In this document: piece after piece, positions 1 through 5,638 of the stretch
Layout: each line of letters opens with the position of its first letter
Position numbering within the stretch: the first letter of the stretch is position 1
Source: an uncultured Clostridium sp.
Lineage (GTDB): Bacteria; Bacillota; Clostridia; Lachnospirales; Lachnospiraceae
Assembly: GCA_958349075.1 (NCBI GenBank)
Contig: CATWBR010000308.1
Location: 1-5,756, forward strand
DNA: 5,756 bases
Reading direction: 5' to 3'
The notes under the pieces: generated by a model
Seen by the model: the letters and a program-made list of their open reading frames with translations, nothing else
Databases searched by the model: none
What the model was told of the DNA's origin: nothing
Program-made: the position numbers and the translations under genes

Positions 1-2
1 GA

Positions 3-1820
3 TATAGAACGATATTTTTTGTAGTTGCTGTAACCGCTTTTTGTGTCCTGATTTATTCTATTTTTATTAATTACGGTACGAAAGTAAATAAACGTTTCAT
101 GAGCATAGAAAAGGGTAATCTCATGGAGTACGGGGAGGCCCAGAGTATAAAAATCAGTGAAGATCTGACAAATATGAAGGTGCGTCTCAAGTCGGTGGCC
201 GAGTTTGCGGGAGCTTCCAATTTTAATGTGGAAAGTGAGGAATTTAACGAATACCTCTCGCATGTAAACGGGACACAGAATTTTCCCGTTGCTTACGTTT
301 CTGCGCAGGTGTGGAAGGAGAGGTCCGGACAGCCGAACCTGAAGCCCGAGGAACAGGAGTTTTACAGAAAGCTGCTGGAAGGAAAACCTGCCGTATCCAA
401 GCTCATCTATTCCCCGTCCAGGGAAGGGTACTACTTTTTTGCCGGTGAACCCGTTGTCAGGGACGGAGAAACGGTAGGCGTCGTCAAATGCGCGGTCAGT
501 GTTTCTGAACTGATGAACCTGCTGGAGGGATATTCCGGCATGCGGGGAACCATGGTGAGCTGCATTGCCGATAAAAACGGCCAGATCCTTTACTGCAGTG
601 ACAAAGAAGAGTGGGTCGGCCAGAATATCTGTGATATCCTGGGGAGTGCGAAGAACAAAACGGAAGGCATCGATGAGTTTATCCGGGCTGTTGATAAAAA
701 CTTAAACATTACCCTCACGGTGGACGCCGATACGGAGAGTGCGTTTCTGACCAATATTCCCATGGGGTTCGAGGGTTGGAACCTGATGAGTTTTTCCGAT
801 GCCAACCTGATGAAGGATGTGTCCTCACAGCTCTTAGACGACACGATTCTGATGGGAATGTCCCTGGTGGGGATTACGCTTCTGGCCAGTTTGTTCATTT
901 ATATCCTTATGATAGAGAGCGGGCGCCGGATTAAACTGGAACAGGCGAGATATGCGGCTCTCTCCAATTTTTCAGATACCATCCTGTTTGAGTATAACTT
1001 TAAAACAGACGTGCTGCAGTTTACGCAGAATGCCACGGAACTTCTCGGCATTGTGCGGCACAGCATTGAAAAATTCAGCAGCTTCTGCGGAGGCCTGATC
1101 CACCCCGACGATGTGGAAGAGACCGTGGAGTCCATCGCATCCGTCAGGGCGGACAGGGAATTAAAGGTGGCGGAACTCAGGCTTCTGGGCCGGGACGGGG
1201 GCTGGATCTGGTGTGAATGCAAGATGCAGCCAATCATCGGCAATAAAGATATTGTCATAGGAAAACTGACCGATATTACCGGACGCAAGGCAAAAGAGAT
1301 GAACCTTCTCTCCTTAAGTTCGACCGATACCCTGACCGGCCTTATGAACCGGGAGGCGTTTGTGGGCAAGGTAGAGTCGCTTATCGAAGAAAAGCAGAAG
1401 GGATTCTTTTTCATGATTGATGTGGATAACTTCAAGCTGGTCAATGACACGAAAGGCCACGAGGCGGGTGACGGTTATCTCGCCAAAATCGGTGAACTCC
1501 TCCGCCAGTCATTCCGGGATTATGATCCGGTTGCCCGGATCGGCGGGGATGAATTTGCCGCTTTTATGTCCGATACCTCGGACATTGAGAACGCACAGAA
1601 AAAGGCGGAACTGATTCTGTCTAAGATGAGCCATTCACAGGTGGAGACGGAAGTGGGGACGTCGGTCAGCATCGGGGTTGCTGCCTGTCCGTTTGACGGC
1701 CGGACCTACCGGGAGCTTTACCGCAATGCGGATCATGCGATGTATATGGCCAAAAGAAAAGGCAAAAACTGCTTTGTCTGCCATGAAGCGCCGGAGATGG
1801 AAGCAGCCGAATCAAAATGA
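3..1820 (+). CDS. Membrane-bound diguanylate cyclase (Cache-like sensor, PAS, GGDEF), 5'-truncated
   Basis: The frame is open from the first in-window codon (nt 3), so the true start lies left of the window; the ATG at 99 is internal, just after a transmembrane helix. 605 residues are visible, numbered from nt 3. Order: TM helix about 2-27; extracytoplasmic region about 30-280 resembling a double Cache sensor (inferred from size and strand pattern); TM helix 282-304; PAS domain 317-428 ending in a typical DITGRK; GGDEF domain about 437-595. The active-site GGDEF is intact (514-518), as are the metal/substrate motif DVDNFKLVND and the inhibitory I-site RxxD (RDYD, nt 1515-1526) at the usual spacing. 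It should therefore make c-di-GMP from two GTP at the inner membrane face, with product feedback, in response to an unknown external ligand. No EAL or HD-GYP domain is present. It is not functionally linked to the downstream genes. The domain call is firm; the ligand and regulated process are unknown. Confidence 0.93.
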   Translation, partial: YRTIFFVVAVTAFCVLIYSIFINYGTKVNKRFMSIEKGNLMEYGEAQSIKISEDLTNMKVRLKSVAEFAGASNFNVESEEFNEYLSHVNGTQNFPVAYVSAQVWKERSGQPNLKPEEQEFYRKLLEGKPAVSKLIYSPSREGYYFFAGEPVVRDGETVGVVKCAVSVSELMNLLEGYSGMRGTMVSCIADKNGQILYCSDKEEWVGQNICDILGSAKNKTEGIDEFIRAVDKNLNITLTVDADTESAFLTNIPMGFEGWNLMSFSDANLMKDVSSQLLDDTILMGMSLVGITLLASLFIYILMIESGRRIKLEQARYAALSNFSDTILFEYNFKTDVLQFTQNATELLGIVRHSIEKFSSFCGGLIHPDDVEETVESIASVRADRELKVAELRLLGRDGGWIWCECKMQPIIGNKDIVIGKLTDITGRKAKEMNLLSLSSTDTLTGLMNREAFVGKVESLIEEKQKGFFFMIDVDNFKLVNDTKGHEAGDGYLAKIGELLRQSFRDYDPVARIGGDEFAAFMSDTSDIENAQKKAELILSKMSHSQVETEVGTSVSIGVAACPFDGRTYRELYRNADHAMYMAKRKGKNCFVCHEAPEMEAAESK

Positions 1821-1833
1821 GCCAATTAAAAAT

Positions 1834-1865
1834 CAGGGTGTAAAGAAAAAACACTTGACACCCTG
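1834..1865. repeat. Inverted repeat overlapping the ylxM promoter -35 region
   Basis: CAGGGTGT (1834-1841) and ACACCCTG (1858-1865) are perfect 8-bp inverted arms. After one mismatch (A1842/G1857) they extend by AAG/CTT (1843-1845 / 1854-1856), leaving an A-rich loop (1846-1853). The right arm contains the whole -35 hexamer. On the + strand no T-run follows, so it is a poor terminator for the upstream cyclase gene. Read on the - strand the second arm is followed by ATTTTTAATT, which looks more like an intrinsic terminator of antisense transcripts. It could also be an operator. The repeat is seen directly; its role is open. Confidence 0.6.
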
Positions 1866-1883
1866 GTGAACCTGTTGTATGAT
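1855..1883 (+). promoter_or_regulatory. Sigma-A-type promoter for ylxM-ffh operon
   Basis: A perfect -35 hexamer TTGACA (1855-1860) is followed after exactly 17 bp by TATGAT (1878-1883), one mismatch from TATAAT. Transcription would start near 1889-1891, at or next to the ylxM ribosome binding site, giving an unusually short leader of about 10 nt. This separates ylxM and downstream genes transcriptionally from the cyclase gene, although read-through from upstream is not excluded because no + strand terminator is obvious in the gap. Confidence 0.85.
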
Positions 1884-1888
1884 AAGTC

Positions 1889-1894
1889 AGGTGA
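1889..1894 (+). promoter_or_regulatory. Ribosome binding site of ylxM (decides the start)
   Basis: AGGTGA lies 5 nt before the ATG at 1900. The in-frame ATG at 1879 is inside the -10 box and upstream of the expected transcription start, so it cannot be translated from this promoter. The in-frame GTG at 1891 is part of the binding site itself. This fixes 1900 as the likely start. Confidence 0.7.
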
Positions 1895-1899
1895 TTGAA

Positions 1900-2244
1900 A
1901 TGGAAAAAATTGTAGAGCAGGGTCTTTTATATGATTTTTATGGTGAATTGCTTACAGAGCATCAGAAATCGATTTACGAAGATGTTGTGTTCAACGATTT
2001 GTCCCTGAGCGAGATTGCAAAAGAAAAGGGCATCAGCCGTCAGGGAGTCCATGATATGATAAAGCGCTGTGACAAAATACTGAACGGTTATGAAGAAAAA
2101 CTGGGCCTTGTTAAGAAGTTTATAAAGACAAGGGAGCTGGTGGAGGAGATTGACGGCCTTACCGGCGAGTTTCTTGAGACAGAGGACAAGGAACTGATTA
2201 AGCGCGTTTCACAGATTTCCAATGATATCCTGAAACTTGTATGA
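1900..2244 (+). CDS. ylxM: YlxM family helix-turn-helix protein (SRP-associated)
   Basis: A 114-residue cytosolic protein of the YlxM/UPF0122 family, usually encoded directly before ffh in Firmicutes. The N-terminal half has the sigma-factor region-4-like fold: helix with LLYDFYGELLTEHQ (9-22), then a helix-turn-helix about 34-57 with LSEIAKEKGISRQGVHDMI-type spacing. The C-terminal half is charged and helical, with no membrane segment. In Streptococcus a YlxM protein has been reported to modulate SRP GTPase function; whether it also binds DNA or RNA is not settled. The start at 1900 is chosen from the promoter and binding site; it gives MEKI, which fits my memory of relatives, whereas an upstream start at 1879 would add seven residues. 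First gene of the operon, 65 nt before ffh. Family assignment is strong, mechanism less so. Confidence 0.93.
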   Translation: MEKIVEQGLLYDFYGELLTEHQKSIYEDVVFNDLSLSEIAKEKGISRQGVHDMIKRCDKILNGYEEKLGLVKKFIKTRELVEEIDGLTGEFLETEDKELIKRVSQISNDILKLV

Positions 2245-2309
2245 TTGATTGGCAATGAAAAGTTCGTAGAACATGCTTTTTACTGCCTGACTTGAACGGA
2301 GGGTTTTAA

Positions 2310-3674
2310 ATGGCTTTTGAAAGCTTGGCAGACAAACTGCAGAACGTTTTTAAAAACCTGACGGGAAAAGGACGCTTATCGGAAGCGGACGTTAAAGCGG
2401 GACTTAAGGAAGTCAAGATGGCTCTTCTTGAGGCCGATGTAAGCTTTAAAGTCGTAAAACAGTTTATCAATTCTGTGCAGGAGCAGGCGGTGGGCACCGA
2501 TGTGCTGAACGGCCTTCATCCGGGGCAGATGGTAATAAAGATTGTCAATGACGAACTCGTGAAACTGATGGGTTCCGAGATGACGGAGATTGCTTTAAAA
2601 CCCAGTAATGAGATTACGGTTATCATGATGGCCGGCCTTCAGGGAGCCGGTAAGACGACGACCACGGCCAAGATAGCGGGCAAGCTTAAGGCAAAGGGAA
2701 GAAATCCCCTCCTGGCAGCCTGTGACGTGTACCGTCCTGCGGCGATTGAACAGCTTCAGAAGAACGGTGAGAAGCAGGGAGTGCCTGTCTTTTCCATGGG
2801 TACGGGCCACAAGCCGGTGAACATTGCAAAGGCGGCGATTGAGCACGCGTCAAAGAACGGCCAGAATGTGGTAATCATCGATACGGCCGGACGTCTTCAT
2901 ATCGACGAAGATATGATGAATGAGCTGGTGGAGATCAAGGAGAATGTGTCTGTCAGCCAGACGCTTCTCGTAGTTGATGCCATGACGGGGCAGGATGCGG
3001 TCAATGTAGCCGGAATGTTTAATGACAAGATCGGCATCGACGGCGTAATTCTGACCAAGATGGACGGTGATACACGAGGCGGTGCAGCCCTTTCCATTAA
3101 AGCCGTAACCGGCAAACCGATTCTTTACGTCGGCATGGGAGAAAAGCTTTCCGATTTAGAACAGTTCTATCCTGACAGGATGGCATCCAGAATACTCGGT
3201 ATGGGCGATGTGCTGTCGATTATCGACAAGGCCGCAGCCGTGATGGATGAAGAAAAAGCAAAAGAACTCAGCAAAAAGATTAAAAAAGCTGAGTTTGACT
3301 ATAATGATTTCCTGGATCAGATGCGCCAGATTAAGCAGATGGGCGGCATGTCCAGCATCTTAACCATGATGCCGGGGATGAACCAGTTAAAGGGCGTGGA
3401 TCTGGACGATAATGAGAAGGCGATGGGAAGAGTCGAGGCAATTATCCTCTCCATGACGGATGAGGAGCGAAAGAACCCGGATCTCATCAACCCGTCCAGG
3501 AAAAAGCGCATTGCCAATGGCGCAGGCGTGGACATTGCCGAGGTGAACCGGATGGTGAAGCAGTTCGGCGAGATGAAGAAGATGATGAAACAGCTTCCCG
3601 GAATGATGGGAGGCGGCAAACGCCGCGGCGGTGGTCTTGGCGGAATGCTCGGGAAGATGAAATTCCCGTTTTAA
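2310..3674 (+). CDS. ffh: Signal recognition particle GTPase Ffh (SRP54)
   Basis: 454 residues, usual length for bacterial Ffh. It binds 4.5S/6S SRP RNA and signal sequences emerging from the ribosome, and docks with FtsY to deliver membrane proteins to the translocon. Domains: N about 1-90; G about 95-295; M about 300-454. Visible GTPase motifs: P-loop GLQGAGKT (109-116), the insertion-box signature DVYRPAA, DTAGR (191-195) and TKMD (249-252), then DTRGG; the LGMGD hinge is at about 296-300. The M domain is methionine-rich (QMGGMSSILTMMPGM and MKKMMKQLPGMMGG), with the RNA-binding segment PSRKKRIANGAG. Here residues 404-406 read G-A-G where the well-known form is G-S-G. The start has a strong site, GGAGGG (2298-2303), 6 nt upstream. 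The C-terminal tail is Gly/Arg/Lys-rich. Complete, no frameshift. FtsY is not in the window. Confidence 0.99.
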   Translation: MAFESLADKLQNVFKNLTGKGRLSEADVKAGLKEVKMALLEADVSFKVVKQFINSVQEQAVGTDVLNGLHPGQMVIKIVNDELVKLMGSEMTEIALKPSNEITVIMMAGLQGAGKTTTTAKIAGKLKAKGRNPLLAACDVYRPAAIEQLQKNGEKQGVPVFSMGTGHKPVNIAKAAIEHASKNGQNVVIIDTAGRLHIDEDMMNELVEIKENVSVSQTLLVVDAMTGQDAVNVAGMFNDKIGIDGVILTKMDGDTRGGAALSIKAVTGKPILYVGMGEKLSDLEQFYPDRMASRILGMGDVLSIIDKAAAVMDEEKAKELSKKIKKAEFDYNDFLDQMRQIKQMGGMSSILTMMPGMNQLKGVDLDDNEKAMGRVEAIILSMTDEERKNPDLINPSRKKRIANGAGVDIAEVNRMVKQFGEMKKMMKQLPGMMGGGKRRGGGLGGMLGKMKFPF

Positions 3675-3721
3675 AAACAAGTTAGTATGATGCATAAGCA
3701 TTGTCTATACAGTATTAACCC

Positions 3722-3731
3722 AAGGAGGTGA
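3722..3731 (+). promoter_or_regulatory. Near-maximal Shine-Dalgarno of rpsP
   Basis: AAGGAGGTGA is a 10-nt perfect complement to the conserved 3' end of 16S rRNA, placed 7 nt before the ATG at 3739. It is the strongest site in the window and agrees with high expression of S16. No convincing extra promoter was found in the 64-nt gap after ffh: TATGAT at 3686-3691 lacks a matching -35 at proper spacing. Confidence 0.85.
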
Positions 3732-3738
3732 AAGTAAA

Positions 3739-3978
3739 ATGGTAAAGATGAGACTGAAAAGAATGGGTCAGAAGAAGGCTCCTTTCTATAGAATTGTTGT
3801 TGCAGATTCCAGATCCCCGAGAGACGGAAGATTCATCGAAGAGATTGGCTACTATGATCCTAACACAGAGCCAAGCACAATCAAGATCGATGAGGAAGCA
3901 GCTAAAAAGTGGTTATCTACAGGTGCTCAGCCAACCGAAACAGTTGGTAAACTTTTAAAAATCGCCGGAATCCAGTAA
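3739..3978 (+). CDS. rpsP: 30S ribosomal protein S16
   Basis: 79 residues, usual for bacterial S16. It binds 16S rRNA in the 5' domain of the 30S subunit and is needed for assembly. The family start [20 protein letters not shown] and the following [21 protein letters not shown] block are intact, and the C-terminal part ([13 protein letters not shown]) is typical. All six arginines are encoded by AGA and third positions are A/T-rich compared with rimM and trmD, which I read as codon choice for high expression, not transfer. It lies 64 nt after ffh and 30 nt before khpA, an order shared with many Firmicutes. Confidence 0.99.
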   Translation: MVKMRLKRMGQKKAPFYRIVVADSRSPRDGRFIEEIGYYDPNTEPSTIKIDEEAAKKWLSTGAQPTETVGKLLKIAGIQ

Positions 3979-4008
3979 TTAACAGCCTGGCCTGTGAGGT
4001 GAATTGGT

Positions 4009-4236
4009 ATGAAAGAATTAGTAGAAGTGATCGCAAAAGCACTGGTTGAAAACCCAGACGAAGTTGCAGTTACAGAATCGGTGAAAGATGACGAGATTGT
4101 AGTTGAGCTTAAGGTTGCCGCCTCAGACATGGGAAAGGTGATCGGCAAACAGGGACGTATTGCCAAGGCAATCCGCTCTGTTGTGAAAGCAGCAGCTTCC
4201 AAAGATGATAAGAAAGTTATTGTAGAAATTCAGTAA
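4009..4236 (+). CDS. khpA: KH-domain RNA-binding protein KhpA (YlqC)
   Basis: 75 residues, essentially a single KH domain. The RNA-binding GxxG loop is visible as GKQG (46-49) inside [17 protein letters not shown], and the protein ends in a strand (KKVIVEIQ). Members of this family (UPF0109) pair with KhpB (EloR/Jag) in other Firmicutes, where they influence cell elongation and bind many RNAs; that partner is not in the window. The ribosome binding site GAGGTGA (3996-4002) is 6 nt upstream. Codon choice resembles rpsP, suggesting both are well expressed. A terminator-like hairpin begins 4 nt after the stop. The Bacillus arrangement has ylqD after this gene; here there is none. Function inferred from the family. 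Confidence 0.95.
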   Translation: MKELVEVIAKALVENPDEVAVTESVKDDEIVVELKVAASDMGKVIGKQGRIAKAIRSVVKAAASKDDKKVIVEIQ

Positions 4237-4239
4237 CGT

Positions 4240-4278
4240 AAAAGCCGCCGGCCTGCAGGGGAAGACGGCTTTTCTTTT
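4240..4278 (+). terminator. Intrinsic terminator between khpA and rimM
   Basis: AAAAGCCG (4240-4247) pairs perfectly with CGGCTTTT (4266-4273). The intervening 18 nt are G/C-rich and include the palindrome CCTGCAGG (4252-4259). The stem runs into TTTTCTTTT (4270-4278), a slightly interrupted U-tract. The stem has only four G/C pairs flanked by A-U and a long loop, so termination is probably partial. I could find no clear promoter between it and rimM, which also argues for read-through. Confidence 0.7.
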
Positions 4279-4288
4279 GATACGGACA

Positions 4289-4311
4289 AAGAATCCTGAA
4301 AAAGGATTTTT
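4289..4311 (+). other. Small hairpin in the rimM leader
   Basis: Bases 4289-4296 (AAGAATCC) can pair with 4304-4311 (GGATTTTT), including one G-U, around a 7-nt loop. The stem takes up the GGA of AAAGGA (4301-4306), which would serve the upstream in-frame ATG at 4316. It could be a weak second terminator, a translation-control element, or chance in A/T-rich sequence. Confidence 0.25.
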
Positions 4312-4363
4312 CTATATGAGAACGGCGGAAACAGCTGCCGCACAGAAAGGACAGGGAAGCAGG

Positions 4364-4876
4364 ATGGAACAGTTTCTGCGGGTGGGTGTTATCTCCTCTA
4401 CTCATGGGATTAAAGGGGAGGTAAAGGTATTTCCCACAACCGATGATGCAAGTAGATTTAAAAAACTGAAAGAAGTGCTGCTCGACACGGGAAAGGAACG
4501 TATTTCCATGGAAGTGGAGCAGGTGAGATTCCATAAGAATATGGTTATTGTCAAATTCAAAGGTTATGACAATATCAGCGATGTGGAAAAGTATAAGGGA
4601 AACGATCTTCTTGTCTCCAGGGAGCAGGCGGTTGAGCTTGAACCGGATGAGAATTTCATCATAGATTTAATCGGTCTTAAGGTGGTCACGGATGAGGGCG
4701 CTGATTTTGGTACGGTAAAGGATATCCTCCAGACCGGCGCCAACGACGTCTATGTAATCGACGGCAATGACGGGAAGGAATACCTGTTCCCATCCATTAA
4801 GGAGTGCATTCTGGATGTAAGCCTGGATGAAGGAAAGGTGACGGTCCACATTATGGACGGCCTTCTGGATTTATAA
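4364..4876 (+). CDS. rimM: Ribosome maturation factor RimM
   Basis: 170 residues from the chosen start, normal for RimM. It binds S19 in the head of the 30S subunit and assists late maturation of 16S rRNA. The N-terminal RimM domain is about 1-90, with [19 protein letters not shown] (4-22) and ISDVEKYKG (71-79); the C-terminal PRC-barrel is about 95-168, with [16 protein letters not shown] (124-132), LFPSIKECI (141-149) and a terminal GLLDL. The start at 4364 is preferred because family homology begins at MEQFLRVG and AGGGA (4353-4357) lies 6 nt upstream. The frame stays open further up, through ATG 4316 and TTG 4277, but those add 16 or 29 residues with no RimM resemblance, and TTG 4277 falls inside the terminator tail. 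Expressed with trmD, 27 nt downstream. Confidence 0.97.
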   Translation: MEQFLRVGVISSTHGIKGEVKVFPTTDDASRFKKLKEVLLDTGKERISMEVEQVRFHKNMVIVKFKGYDNISDVEKYKGNDLLVSREQAVELEPDENFIIDLIGLKVVTDEGADFGTVKDILQTGANDVYVIDGNDGKEYLFPSIKECILDVSLDEGKVTVHIMDGLLDL

Positions 4877-4903
4877 TATCTGGATATTTAAGGAGCATAA
4901 TTT

Positions 4904-5638
4904 ATGAATTTTCATATTCTGACGCTGTTTCCTGAGATGGTGATGGGAGGGCTTAACACAAGCATTACCGGCCGGGCCATGGAGAACGGCCTGATTTCGG
5001 TGGAAGCCGTCAATATACGCGATTATTCCACGGATAAGCATCACCACGTGGACGATTACCCATACGGCGGCGGGGCTGGAATGGTGATGCAGCCGGGGCC
5101 GATTTATGCGGCCTGCGAGGAACTGGCCGGGAAGATTGGAAAGCGGCCGAGAGTAATCTATATGACACCGCAGGGCCGGGTATTTAACCAGAAAATTGCC
5201 GAAGAACTGGCACAGGAGGACGAGCTTGTATTCCTCTGCGGTCACTATGAAGGCATCGACGAGCGTGTTCTGGAGCTTGTCGTGACGGATTATCTATCCA
5301 TCGGGGATTATGTGCTTACCGGCGGGGAACTGCCCGCCATGGTCATGATAGACTGCATCTCAAGGCTGGTGCCGGGAGTGCTGAATAACGACGTCTCTGC
5401 GGAATTTGAATCATTCCACGACAATCTGCTGGAGTATCCGCAGTACACAAGGCCGGAGGAGTTCATGGGCAAAAAGGTACCCGAGGTGCTCTTGTCGGGC
5501 CATCATAAAAACATTGATGAGTGGCGCCGCAGAAAATCCATAGAACGCACATTGGAGCGCAGGCCCGAACTGCTCGAAGACGCCGTTCTGTCGAAAAAGG
5601 AGGCGCTGTATCTGGCGCAGCTTAAAGAGGGGATTTAG
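4904..5638 (+). CDS. trmD: tRNA (guanine-37-N1)-methyltransferase TrmD
   Basis: 244 residues, full length. It methylates G37 next to the anticodon of several tRNAs using S-adenosylmethionine, which prevents +1 frameshifting. The SPOUT-family trefoil-knot motifs are all visible: YGGGAGMVM, CGHYEGIDERV (112-122), SIGDYVLTGGELP (132-144), the linker ESFHDNLLEYPQYTRPEE, and VPEVLLSGHH. The numbering runs collinear with Escherichia coli TrmD as I recall it: Arg154 is present (SRLVPGVL), but the position of the catalytic Asp169 is Glu (E169, nt 5408-5410). The protein is otherwise well conserved, so I expect it to be active. The ribosome binding site AAGGAG (4890-4895) is 8 nt upstream. In many bacteria rplS follows; it is not seen before the window ends. 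Confidence 0.98.
   Translation: MNFHILTLFPEMVMGGLNTSITGRAMENGLISVEAVNIRDYSTDKHHHVDDYPYGGGAGMVMQPGPIYAACEELAGKIGKRPRVIYMTPQGRVFNQKIAEELAQEDELVFLCGHYEGIDERVLELVVTDYLSIGDYVLTGGELPAMVMIDCISRLVPGVLNNDVSAEFESFHDNLLEYPQYTRPEEFMGKKVPEVLLSGHHKNIDEWRRRKSIERTLERRPELLEDAVLSKKEALYLAQLKEGI

Noticed and set aside
99..101. ATG at 99 as the start of the cyclase gene
   Set aside because: The frame is open from nt 3 and encodes a hydrophobic helix needed as the first membrane anchor; no good ribosome binding site precedes 99.
899..1450. A 183-codon open frame on the - strand inside the diguanylate cyclase gene
   Set aside because: Lies entirely opposite a clear PAS-GGDEF coding region, has no recognisable domain and low-complexity Ser/Arg-rich composition; a shadow frame.
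1879..1881. ATG at 1879 as ylxM start
   Set aside because: It overlaps the -10 box TATGAT and would lie upstream of the transcription start; ATG 1900 has a proper ribosome binding site.
2245..2309. Possible separate promoter for ffh (TTGATT at 2245-2250)
   Set aside because: No -10-like hexamer at 16-18 bp spacing (17 bp gives AGAACA).
3686..3691. TATGAT as the -10 of a separate rpsP promoter
   Set aside because: At 17 bp spacing the -35 would be TTCCCG, matching only three of six positions; not convincing.
4277..4282. TTGATA as the -35 of a rimM promoter
   Set aside because: No -10-like sequence at 16-18 bp; the site is in the terminator tail.
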